From positions 25,749,739-25,813,738 of the forward strand of contig OZ026630.1 in the NCBI GenBank assembly GCA_964020975.1: 64,000 nt of DNA, read 5' to 3'. Shown here in pieces: positions 13,201 through 58,388 of this stretch. Position 1 is the first letter of the stretch; each line of letters opens with the position of its first letter. This stretch comes from Hermodice carunculata. Its lineage: Eukaryota > Annelida > Polychaeta > Eunicida > Amphinomidae. Position numbers and translations under genes: made by a program. Below the pieces are notes generated by a model. The model was not told where the DNA came from. It did not search any database and saw only the letters and a list, made by a program, of their open reading frames with translations.

Positions 13201-13400
13201 NNNNNNNNNNNNNNNNNNNNNNNNNNNNNNNNNNNNNNNNNNNNNNNNNNNNNNNNNNNNNNNNNNNNNNNNNNNNNNNNNNNNNNNNNNNNNNNNNNNN
13301 NNNNNNNNNNNNNNNNNNNNNNNNNNNNNNNNNNNNNNNNNNNNNNNNNNNNNNNNNNNNNNNNNNNNNNNNNNNNNNNNNNNNNNNNNNNNNNNNNNNN
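13201..13400. other. Assembly gap, 200 N
   Basis: Exactly 200 undetermined bases, probably a placeholder for a gap of unknown size. The frame continuing across it on paper has no meaning. Confidence 0.99.
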
Positions 13401-15263
13401 AAACAAGCAGATAAGGGTTCAGCTATCGTAATCATGGACACCCTAGATTACATAAATGAAGTCAACAAATTACTTCAAAACAGGGATCATTATAGGCCGG
13501 TTAATGGTAACCTCACCAATACTCACAATGATAAAGTCAGAGCCTGCCTTGCAGATCTGGTAGAAAACAATTCAATAACCAAGGAAACATTCCAATTCCT
13601 TTATGTTGAGGAGCCAAGGGTCCCTTGCTTCTACATACTTCCTAAAATCCATAAAGGCATTCTACCACCACCTGGTAGACCCATTCTTAGTGCAAACGAC
13701 TGCCCTACAGAAAAGATTTCAGGTTTTGTGGATTTTTTCCTGAGACCCTTAGTAACTAACATACCTAGCTACATAAAAGACACCAATGACTTTATTAACA
13801 AAATAGAGTCCCTCCCCCCTCTACCAGAGGGGTCTATTTTAGTGACATTGGATGTTTCCTCATTATATACAAACATTCCAATACAAGAAGGTCTAAGGGC
13901 AGCAGCCAGGGCTCTTTTACATCATAGAGACCCACAAGAGAAACCAGCTACTCATGACATCATACAACTTCTCAGGTTGGTGCTCTATTGCAACAATTTT
14001 GAGTTTAATGGCGAGCATTACTTAAAAACAAGCGGTACAGCCATGGGCACCACAGTAGACCCTTCATATGCCAACATTTTTATGGCAGAGCTTGAAGCCA
14101 ATCAGCTTCTCAAATTTCCACTACAACCAGAGGTTTGGTGGAGATTCATAGATGACATTTTTTGCATCTGGACACATGGGGAAACAAGTCTTCATGAATT
14201 TGTCCAGCATCTCAATGCGTGCCACCCCACAATAAAATTTACAGAAGAACCTTCTTCTACTCAGATATCTTACTTGGACACAATGGTCAAGTTTGATGCT
14301 AACAATAAATTGTACGGGGTATTATATACCAAACCAACAGACACGCACACATACCTCCACTATAGGTCTGCACACCCCAAGCACTGCAAAACAGCAGGCC
14401 CATATGGACAGCTCTTGAGAATCAAGAGAATCTGCACCTACCAACAGGACTTTGAAGACTTTTCCTCAAAGATCCTCCAGTATTATGCACTAAGGGGCTA
14501 TCCAACCCAGCTCCTTCATGACACCTTCATCAAAATAAAGAATATCGACAGGAATACTCTTTTAGAACCGAGAACTACTCAGAGTCACCGTGGTTCAGAC
14601 ACAAACAAATTGTTTCTAATCACTAAGTTCCATCCAGCCCTACCACCCCTCAAACAAATCATCCAGGACAATTGGGGCACCATACAGGCCTCAAAATATG
14701 GTCAAGTCCTTGGAGACAAAGAGATTATTCTAGGATACCGGAGAGCAACAAATCTCAAGGATCTTTTGGTAAAATCCCGTACCAAATATCCTCCTATCCC
14801 ACACACCACACCCACAGGGACCACCATAGAACAGAACCCCTGCAACTCAAATAATTGCAGATATTGTCCCAAGATGGATGTATCTGGTGTGGCGACCAGC
14901 ACACACACAGGACGCACATATAAAACTCCAGAAGGTGGCTCCTGCAAGCACAACAATTTGATCTATCTTTTGACTTGTCTCACTTGTCAAAAACAATATG
15001 TAGGTCAAACTTCTCGAGCCCTTATGGATAGACTTAGGGAACATTTCTATTATATCAACAAGAGAGATGTCCAACAGCCTCTTGGCAGACATTTTGCCAA
15101 GGCGGATCATGGACAACTCCAATTAAAAGTCCAAATTCTTGAGCACATTCCCACACCCCCTAAACTGAAAAAAACAGAGGTTTTCAGACTGAAAAGGGAA
15201 TATTTTTGGATACATCAGCTCTGCACAATGGAACCCTTTGGTCTCAATGTTATGGGAAAATAA
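13401..15263 (+). CDS. Penelope-like polyprotein: reverse transcriptase plus GIY-YIG endonuclease
   Basis: 620 residues are readable from the gap to a TAA stop. In order: ADKGSAIVIM at residues 3-12; RT blocks PGRPILSANDCPTEKISGF (about 90-109), LVTLDVSSLYTNIPIQEG (about 147-164), TAMGTTVDPSYANIFMAELE (about 213-232) and the catalytic RFIDDIFCIW (about 246-256); STQISYLDTMV; a Cys-rich finger NPCNSNNCRYCPKM (about 479-491); and a C-terminal GIY-YIG nuclease with IYLLTCLTCQKQYVGQTSRA (about 521-540) then LMDRLREH. This order is diagnostic of Penelope-like elements, which use GIY-YIG nucleases instead of LINE endonucleases. There is no internal stop. The N-terminus is lost in the gap, and the upstream endonuclease frame is not part of it. 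Confidence 0.93.
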   Translation, partial: KQADKGSAIVIMDTLDYINEVNKLLQNRDHYRPVNGNLTNTHNDKVRACLADLVENNSITKETFQFLYVEEPRVPCFYILPKIHKGILPPPGRPILSANDCPTEKISGFVDFFLRPLVTNIPSYIKDTNDFINKIESLPPLPEGSILVTLDVSSLYTNIPIQEGLRAAARALLHHRDPQEKPATHDIIQLLRLVLYCNNFEFNGEHYLKTSGTAMGTTVDPSYANIFMAELEANQLLKFPLQPEVWWRFIDDIFCIWTHGETSLHEFVQHLNACHPTIKFTEEPSSTQISYLDTMVKFDANNKLYGVLYTKPTDTHTYLHYRSAHPKHCKTAGPYGQLLRIKRICTYQQDFEDFSSKILQYYALRGYPTQLLHDTFIKIKNIDRNTLLEPRTTQSHRGSDTNKLFLITKFHPALPPLKQIIQDNWGTIQASKYGQVLGDKEIILGYRRATNLKDLLVKSRTKYPPIPHTTPTGTTIEQNPCNSNNCRYCPKMDVSGVATSTHTGRTYKTPEGGSCKHNNLIYLLTCLTCQKQYVGQTSRALMDRLREHFYYINKRDVQQPLGRHFAKADHGQLQLKVQILEHIPTPPKLKKTEVFRLKREYFWIHQLCTMEPFGLNVMGK

Positions 15264-15696
15264 GCACACTTGCCTTGTATTATGCTAAATTTTTAACCAG
15301 TTCTGTACTTATTTTCCCATACAGTGTCAACACCAACAGGGGAGACACCAGATTTTAAATCTCCCTCCATTTAACAGCTGCAAACAATTTTAGGGATAAC
15401 TTGCTCCCACTGCTCAAACGGATATATATTGCACTTTATTAAATATATTTCCTGTAAATAAAAAACAAATAAATGACAATAATTTCTCAACACAGCTTGA
15501 GAAATTAATTTATTTATTCATTCTCAAATTTTTATTACTCAGTAAAATGAAAGGAGAGAGACCATCACTAGGATTTCCTATGGTTTTCTATAGGTACTCT
15601 TATTCATGAGAGAGACAATCACCTATCCCCACACGTGCATCCAGCATGTCACATACACCTCATCACAATGAAGAGGTGCTAACGTCATACGTATTG

Positions 15697-15719
15697 GGAA
15701 TACACTTGATGTGTATTCC
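15697..15719. other. Perfect 9-bp hairpin in Penelope 3' region
   Basis: GGAATACAC and GTGTATTCC pair perfectly around a 5-base loop, about 110 bases before the ribozyme. Its role is unknown; it may be a structural part of the terminal repeat. Confidence 0.6.
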
Positions 15720-15828
15720 AAACGTTGAGCAACTCGGCCCTAGTAACGTTGCTTATTTACACCGTACTATATAAGACGTTGCAACTCATGCAACGTCCAC
15801 CCACGTACGGCGTTAGCAGCCGTTAAAT

Positions 15829-15871
15829 CAGTACCTGACGAGTCCCTCCACAGGACGAAACCAGTCGTACT
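15829..15871 (+). ncRNA. Hammerhead ribozyme (minimal type I)
   Basis: The hammerhead core is present in order: stem I strand AGTAC (15830-15834), CTGACGA (15835-15841), stem II GTCC/GGAC (15842-15845 with 15853-15856) capped by CTCCACA, GAAA (15857-15860), a two-pair stem III with a CA loop, the cleavage triplet GTC (15864-15866), and the stem I partner GTACT (15867-15871). Very short stem III is a known feature of hammerheads in Penelope-like elements, where they are thought to act best as dimers. Strand and position fit the Penelope element just upstream. An outer extension of stem I (TTA with TAA, across an internal loop) is possible. Self-cleavage itself is inferred. Confidence 0.8.
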
Positions 15872-15917
15872 TTGCTAAAGTTGGAAGGCCAAACAATCCG
15901 CCTTTGTTTTGTTTACA

Positions 15918-16400
15918 CATGAAAGGAATTGTAGCCTGGACCTGATATAAGAAGGATATGTCACTGTGACCAAGGTACTTGACCTAGTGACCTATTTTTT
16001 GTGCATAGTACACCCTTATCGCCAGAAACACATGTACTCAAAGTTCAATAAAAGTAAGTTAAAGATGAAAGGAATTATTGCCTGCACAAAATTTGAGATT
16101 GCAAAGTGATGTAGACACTTGACCTAGTGACATACTTTTTGTGCATCCGGATACCCATTTGTGTAAAATTTCAGGAGTCTGAGTTAAAGATGGAAGGAAT
16201 TGTAGCCTGGACCTGATATGAGAAGGATATGCCTCTGTGACCTAGATGTTTGACCTAGTGACCTACTTTTTGTGCATGACACACCCTTGTCTCATGATAC
16301 ACATGTGTACCAAGTTTCACAATTCTAAGCAAAATGACAACAGTTTTATAGCCTGAACATAAAGTGTAACGGATGGACCGACAAACAACCACACACATGC
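15918..16400. repeat. Array of three to four ~140-base units
   Basis: Units begin at about 15920, 16068, 16192 and (partial) 16340 with GGAATTGTAGCCTGGACCTG or variants, and each contains CTTGACCTAGTGACCTA and TTTTTGTGCAT. The array ends in CGGATGGACCGACAAACAAC, a tail type common to several repeats in this window. It resembles the core of non-autonomous elements with internal tandem repeats. Confidence 0.75.
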
Positions 16401-16613
16401 ACAGAAAATTTCTATATGCCTTTCTCCATTACATTTTCATAGATTTCATATGTATAGGAAGTTGCAAACTACAACAGACAGTAATGTGAATACACAACTC
16501 TAGCCCTCCTCACTGAAGTGCCCTCTACAGGAACAATATACAAACTTTCTATTCTTGCTCTTCCCTATAATTTTAATTGTGTGTTGAATAAGTAATCAGG
16601 TATGTGTGCTTAC

Positions 16614-52827
<36,214 letters not shown>

Positions 52828-52909
52828 TCATCAAAACTTGCACAAGCGGCACGAATCAAAGTATATCAGCTGTAGCAACAGAACCTGAATAATTATATTA
52901 ATTTAAACG

Positions 52910-52919
52910 ATCGGGTGAT
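52910..52919 (-). promoter_or_regulatory. SRE-like sequence
   Basis: On the minus strand the bases read ATCACCCGAT, matching 8 of 10 positions of the classical sterol regulatory element ATCACCCCAC. It lies about 85-100 bases before the DHCR24 start codons. Mammalian DHCR24 is controlled by SREBP-2 through such elements. A single 8/10 match is weak evidence. Confidence 0.25.
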
Positions 52920-53053
52920 CCCATGTCGGCCCATCGATGGTAAATGTGGCCTGTGAGGTCAAGGGTTCGTAAGTTCATTTCCGCTGACCTGGTTCCTGGA
53001 TCGTCTCTGTGCACACAGCCTCGTTCCTGAACACCATCCACCTCATTGACTTA

Positions 53054-53065
53054 TTTCCCGCCAAT
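53054..53065 (+). promoter_or_regulatory. E2F-like site overlapping CCAAT box
   Basis: The sequence TTTCCCGCCAAT contains a perfect E2F/DP consensus (TTTCCCGC) whose last bases run into a CCAAT pentamer (53061-53065), about 95 bases before the UHRF1 start codon. UHRF1 is a known E2F1 target expressed from late G1 into S phase in mammals, and E2F with NF-Y sites is a common pairing in cell-cycle promoters. The motif match is seen; function is inferred. Confidence 0.5.
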
Positions 53066-53159
53066 CTCCATCACATGCATGACAGTCAACAACAAGGGTC
53101 GAAGTGAAAACGTAGTTTCTTGATTTTGATCGTCCGTACCAAGGAACTGTCTTGTCAAG

Positions 53160-53312
53160 ATGTGGATTCAGGTCCGTAGCATGGACGGTAGGAAGTCCGT
53201 TCGTGTAGACGGGCTTTCAAAATTGAGCAAGATCGAAGAATTACGAGAAAAGCTTGTTGAACTGTTCGATGCAACCCCGGAAAGGCAACGATTGTTCTAT
53301 CGTGGTAAACAG
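53160..53312 (+). CDS. UHRF1: UHRF1 exon 1 (ubiquitin-like domain, first half)
   Basis: 153 bases, 51 codons, phase 0. It starts [20 protein letters not shown] and ends [17 protein letters not shown], matching human UHRF1 (MWIQVRTMDGRQ... [10 protein letters not shown]). This is the first part of the N-terminal ubiquitin-like domain, which in UHRF1 stimulates histone H3 ubiquitination together with the RING finger. UHRF1 is a nuclear E3 ligase that reads hemimethylated CpG and recruits DNMT1, so its presence suggests the organism methylates DNA. The start is fixed by the MWIQVR match. The donor is GTGAGC at 53313. Confidence 0.95.
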
Positions 53313-54639
53313 GTGAGCATTCGGGTGCTTGTAGTGGTGATTCTTATTATATGTGGATAATGTGTAAAGTACAGTGAATAATAAAAGTGCGCTCGAAAGT
53401 AGAGGAGAGGCTTCAGAAAACAACTTACACTGCCACATGATATACGCCAGAAAAGCACTGCATTGATCACGTCCTGGGTACCAACATACACCAGGCCCAG
53501 GGAAGAACCTTGGTATGGTATGATGTGATTACCTGAACTGGGGGATCAACCATAATGAATTGAAGAGTTTATCCACAAATGCCGTGGTGTAGTTTTGTTT
53601 TTGTAGATCTGTTTGACCTGTGAAAAGCCTTTCACTGACAGCGATCATACTAGTCCGATACTGAGATTGGACAGTGGAGACTAGGTGCAGCAAGCAGCCT
53701 TTTTATTGCTTTCATTGCATGGGAGGCACAATGTTTGCCATGCTCCAGTTTGCATAGGTGTACATTAAAAGTCATTGAATTGGTACCAGCTTTGAAGTTA
53801 AAAATGTGTGGATATGTAATATAGAAAACTAACCGCCAAGTAAATTGAATTACAATGTACCGCAATGGGGCTCCCAGGGCCAAGCAGTGAGTGTTGTAAA
53901 GTGAGTTTGCCATGCTCCAGTTTGCATTAATTCCCGGGCTTGGATTGACCTAAAGATGTAATTGGCTTAGAGTTGATAGTGGGCAGGACCACGTGCCCTG
54001 CAAACCATTCAGCTGCAAGATATAATTACATGGGGGGGGGGGGGGGGTGTTACTAAATGAGGGACACCGGCAAGACACACATTCCAGCGGTTGTGAATGT
54101 TGTATAGAATTCTGATGAAATGTCCAGTAACTTGTTCAAGTACATTTTTTCATGCAATAAATTATCAGTGTACCAGTCGCTGGTCAGGAGGAAACTTCGT
54201 GCTCTGCTGTGCAGTATTGAGCGTGCTATGTTAAATGTCGTGTACATTGCCTGTTGCACAAGCGTAGATGTTACATATAAAAAACAGTAGCATTGTGTAT
54301 AATGGAACAGATTGCACATGGTAATGTGTACCCGTGGTTCTGTTGCTTGTATATTGCTGTGGTCCCTTGAGGGTGCAGTTTTGCAGTGAATGATTTCCTG
54401 TGTATAAGTTCATTATTTTCCTACCTGAACTTGCACATTTTATTTTTAGTGTGTATTAACAAAGTTTTCATTTGTAAGGGGAGGATCTATTTTTAAAGAT
54501 TGTGGAAAAGGACAGGAATTGAAAATTTTTGACAAGCCCTGTAATTTCTTTTGAGCGGTACCAGTGTATTAAAGTATTTCAAGCAAAATGATAGCCAAGA
54601 TTGTGGAGGTTGTTTAGAATCAGTCCCCAAATTTGGTTG

Positions 54640-54796
54640 GTCACAAGACTGGCCCAAAACGATCCTTTTCTGTGGTGGAGGGTTCCCCCTACACCCCGTC
54701 GGACTCCCTTTTCCACTGCCCTGTAGGGGACTCAAACCCACACATAGAACTGTTTCCTGTAACCCCTGGTCTTACCGCCTGAGCCAGCGAGGATTG
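54640..54796 (-). mobile_element. tRNA-derived SINE
   Basis: On the minus strand the head reads CCTCGCTGGCTCAGGCGGTA, with an RNA polymerase III A box TGGCTCAGGCGG (54786-54775) and a B box GGTTTGAGTCC (54738-54728), spaced as in a tRNA with a long variable arm (Leu/Ser type). The cloverleaf is degenerate, so this is a SINE head rather than a tRNA gene. The body continues leftward with CCTACAGGGCAGTGGAAAAG; the tail is not defined, so the left boundary is approximate. It lies in UHRF1 intron 1, antisense to the gene. Confidence 0.65.
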
Positions 54797-54860
54797 TTGG
54801 TGATCTGAGTCTTTCATACCCCACTTGAATGCTTGACTGACATTGCAAGGAGCACCATCT

Positions 54861-54994
54861 GCTGGGCCAGAATTTCGCAAAAGATTGCGAGAATCTATTT
54901 GGATTTTTGTCAATTAGTTTTCCTTTTAAAGAAAGACAAGTTTAGGAGAATCTTTACGAGAATGGATTCTCAGATTCTCACCAAAATTCTGGCC
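54861..54994. repeat. Short foldback element with GGGCCAGAATTT ends
   Basis: GGGCCAGAATTTCGCAAAAG then ATTGCGAGAATC (about 54863) mirrors GATTCTCACCAAAATTCTGG then CCC (to about 54994). 134 bases, no coding capacity. Confidence 0.6.
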
Positions 54995-57000
54995 CTGATC
55001 AAGCAAGAACCAGAAATACTTGTATAGTAATAATAATATGGTGCCCATTGAACACTGAATGCTGTACCCCACGGTACAAAATCACCTAAAACATATTAAT
55101 AGATCAGTATATGCACATTTTATTTACTATTATGGACTGAGCATATAATATTTAGTTCATATACTGAAAGTTACTGATCTTTATTTCGAATATCATGAAA
55201 CACCCGGGGACTATTTCTAAACAACGGCCAAGATTGCTGTTATATGTATATTCATAATTGGTCCCTGAAGTCAAATTAACAAGATTTGGGAAGGTCTCTT
55301 CCAAAACGAAAGGATCGAGATAACATACCCAAATCAACTTGTACTTCACCAACTCCATACAATGAGCATATTGCGTGTACCTTTACCTGCTCATACCCAA
55401 GCTTACTTTTTTTTTACCTTTGTGTACCTGTACATTTGCCAGTTCATGCACAGGGTCACTGCATTCTGTACATAGTTTTTTATGTGTATGAATTGTTGCA
55501 GTTTTTGCATTTCAGGTATTTAACTAGAGTTTTTATTTCACTATTTTGGACATATAGTTCATATTAAAGGCGATGGAGCCAATTGAGATCAACTACATGT
55601 GATAGATTATTTATAATAAAACTTAAATACTGAAACAGTATATGAACCACAAGCTAAATGGGAAAGATTGTGGGGGAAAAAAACTGATCGAGAGTAAAAT
55701 GTTTCTGCTTCACTGCCTACCAGATCAGGCAAGATCTGGTTTACTTCCCAAATGCATCTCCTGTCTCCACATTTCTACATCATTCTATTAAAGACGGCAT
55801 TTCCAAATGAAAAAATCCTGCAAATGAGGTCTCCCTAGTCTAACTTGCTCCTTACAATGATTTTTCTCATGATCTGACAGGGTTTTCAATAACAGATCTT
55901 TGCCTCAGAACAGCGCTATCATTGTGGAGGGCAAAATGCAACTTTGTATTCTTTATACAATTCAAGTGCTTTATTGCATGAGGATTCAGTATATGTACAA
56001 CAACAGGAATAGTTTCATAATATCGATCAGTAGAAAAATTATTTTTGCAGACATTTACCAAGTTTTATTGAGGTAAGTGCGATTTTAAACTCTGTAGAGA
56101 CATGGAACTGTGATTCCCTCTGTTGTGTATATTCTGCAAGTTGCCTCCCTTCTATCCCTAAACACAGACTGAGGGCCACCTTGCTCTGCTTGGTGTTTGT
56201 AGTCACAAAACAAGCCCCTGTGGGTTCATTAGGGCAAATATGTGGTCGTGTCCTGTGTGACTGCCCTTGACTACCACCAGATGCGAGAGATTCCCACCTG
56301 GGAGCAAAAATGTTGTCCTTTGAAACAATTCTTGGGTACTGACAGTTAAATTCAAAACACAAAAATTTGAAGAACTGGAATTTGGATTAATATCTACATA
56401 ATGGGGACTGTTGGCAGTGTCTGATGGTGGTGCCCAGGAGCTGGGTCATAATTGGAGTTTCTACAGTGTGGTTTGTTCTGGTGACTGACCCCTTGGTGAT
56501 TCTTGGGCCCGTTGCCTTTGGTCTCTGACTTCAGGAAATGGCAGTTTGGACTGCAGATTAGCCGTTTGGCTACAACAGGTCTGTTATCGACAGACCAGCA
56601 TTGGTTGGTTTGGTTGCTGATGTGCTGCGTCAATCTTGACATTGATGCTGGTTGTGAGAAGAGCAACTTCGCCCTCCTTGGTACCAGTGATATATATATG
56701 TATATTTTAGTATTAGTGGGTCTTCTAACATAAATTATCTTGTGAGCAGCAAACTGTGACCCTATGACCTCTCCATCTTGCTCCAGTGTAGACCTGTATG
56801 ATCACATATGATGGCTTGTTAAGGGTTAGCCAAACAGCAGCTATACTTGTCTTTGAATCAAATAATACTACCTTATACATTAATTAAAGTTAAGGCAAGA
56901 TGCCCTCAGCCCAGAAAGGAAATTAGTTCTATTCTTTATTTATAGTTCCTCTCATGTCCATATGATGATGTGATTGTTATATTTGCACAACACTTTTTTT
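54995..57000. other. UHRF1 intron 1, no further gene recognised
   Basis: Minus-strand open frames at 56.04-56.36 and 56.39-56.67 kb are open for 90-107 residues but show no family match or splice context. Nothing else is identified. Confidence 0.4.
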
Positions 57001-57008
57001 TTTTTAAG

Positions 57009-57146
57009 CTGGAAAATGGACATACACTTTTTGACTATAATGTTGGTCTGAATGAGATTGTGCAAATCATCGTGCGTCCAGCTGCAGCAGTGCTGTCACC
57101 CAATCGATCTCCTGTGAAGAAAGTGAAAGAGATTGTAGAGGAAGTG
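57009..57146 (+). CDS. UHRF1: UHRF1 exon 2 (rest of ubiquitin-like domain)
   Basis: 138 bases, 46 codons, phase 0 at both ends. It reads LENGHTLFDYNVGLNEIVQI, then IVRPAAAVLSPNRSPVKKVK ending EIVEEV. The HTLFDYxVxLNxxxQxxVR block completes the ubiquitin-like domain as in human UHRF1 ([21 protein letters not shown]). The remainder is the basic, poorly conserved linker. A strong pyrimidine tract of T residues precedes the acceptor AG at 57007-57008; the donor is GTAAGT at 57147. Confidence 0.94.
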
Positions 57147-57440
57147 GTAAGTTGCCAGTTATTTTCAGCTTATTACCTGTAATACAGTAGTACCTACAGT
57201 TACTGACCTCTTGGTTGAGTGACCATCTGGTCAAAATGACCAGTTTTCCTTGGCATACGCGCTTTTGCAGTGTTAAATGACCTGATGTGAAAGACCACCT
57301 GCAGCGCGCGACCAACGACCGAAACAATTTCCCCAAATAGCGGTCATGCTAATCAACCTTTAGCGAATTGTAAGTTGATACAAAAGCTGGCCAACATGTG
57401 CCGGTATTTGCCTTAAAATAAACTCAAACACAGCATTTTA

Positions 57441-58388
57441 TTTTCCCCCGCCCACGAAGTGGGGGAGGGGATATGGTAATGGGCACCGTCTGTGTGTCCG
57501 TCCGTCCGTCCATCCTAAACAAATTTTGTCCGGCCCATATCTCCTACAATATTAATGCTACCTCTTCAAATTTTTTTATGGTTGGTAAACCTTAGGTAGT
57601 AGGTGTGCATAGGCATTGTTTTGTGTTGCTAATTACTTGCATTAATTAATTAATGGACAAAGTTCGTTAAGCAAGACAAATTTTGTCCGGGCCATATCTT
57701 CTAAACTATTAATGCTAGCCCTTTGAATTTTTTGTGGTGGATAGACCTTAGGTAGAAGGTGGGCATAGGCATTGTTTTCTGTGGCTAATTACTTCCATTA
57801 ATTAATTTATTAACAAAGTTCATTAAGCAAGCTCAAGCTACAATACAAATTTTGTTATTATTAATGCTACCTCTTCGAATTTTTTATGGTGGGTAGACCT
57901 TAGGTAGTAGGTGTGCATAGGCATTGTTTTGTGTGGCTAATTACTTGCATTAATTAATTAAATAACAAAGTTCGTTAAGCAAGACAAATTTTGTCCGGGC
58001 CATATCTACTAAATGCTACCCTTTGAATTTTTTATGGCGGGTAGACCTTAGGTAGTAGGTGTGCAAAGGCATTGTTTTGTGTGGCTAATTACTTCCATTA
58101 ATTAATTAACAAAGTTCATTAAGCAAGCTCAAGGTACATACAAGTTTTGTCCGGGCCATATCTTCTAAATTATTGATGCCAGCCCTTTGATTTTTTTATG
58201 GTGGGTAGACCTCAGGTAGTAGGAGTGCATAGGTATTGTTTTGTGTGGCTAATTACTTGCATTAATTAATTAATCTACAAAGTTCGTTAAGCAAGACAAA
58301 TTTTGTCTGGGCCATATCTTCTAAACTATAAATGCTAGCCCCACCATGATTACTGTGGGCAGGGCATATGGCTAGCGTCAGCGGCTAC
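57441..58388 (+). mobile_element. Inserted element carrying a 157-base minisatellite
   Basis: Opens with a hairpin-forming CCCCCGCCCACGAAGTGGGG and GAGGGGATATGG, a GTCCGTCCGTCC tract, then the 157-base units, and closes with CCACCATGATTACTGTGGGC and AGGGCATATGGCTAGCG. The copy of the host repeat at 63.5 kb lacks this block entirely, so its boundaries are seen to within a few bases. Non-autonomous. Confidence 0.75.
57519..58335. repeat. 157-base minisatellite, about five units
   Basis: Unit starts (ACAAATTTTGTCCGGGCCAT) at 57519, 57676, 57845, 57984, 58140 and 58296. Each unit contains AGACCTTAGGTAGTAGGTGT, GCATAGGCATTGTTTTGTGT and GCATTAATTAATTAAT. Two units are altered in length (169 and 139 bases). 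Confidence 0.93.

Larger units (their letters stand above)
13401..15880 (+). mobile_element. Penelope-like retroelement with 3' repeat-like region
   Basis: The element consists of the open RT/GIY-YIG frame (13401-15263) plus a 3' noncoding part ending around the hammerhead ribozyme at 15829-15871. Its 5' end lies in or before the assembly gap, so completeness cannot be judged; what is visible looks whole. Penelope-like elements carry hammerhead ribozymes in their terminal repeats (pLTR), which fits the position and strand. The 3' part also has a 9-bp hairpin (15697-15719) and a TATATAAG sequence near 15770. The long uninterrupted frame suggests a fairly young insertion. Confidence 0.85.
52828..53159. 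promoter_or_regulatory. Divergent promoter between DHCR24 and UHRF1
   Basis: The 332 bases between the two start codons must hold both 5' UTRs and most core promoter signals. I see no clear TATA box placed for either gene. Recognisable candidates are an E2F-like site overlapping a CCAAT box (53054-53065) nearer UHRF1, and a sequence resembling a sterol regulatory element on the minus strand (52910-52919) nearer DHCR24. The central part is moderately GC-rich compared with the surrounding introns. Transcription starts are not known from sequence alone. Confidence 0.7.

Noticed and set aside
54728-54796. Functional tRNA gene
   Set aside because: A and B boxes are good but acceptor and anticodon stems do not pair cleanly, so a SINE head fits better.
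56039-56666. Two minus-strand frames in UHRF1 intron 1 as a hidden gene
   Set aside because: No recognisable domain, no splice context and no continuation; left as unassigned intron sequence.
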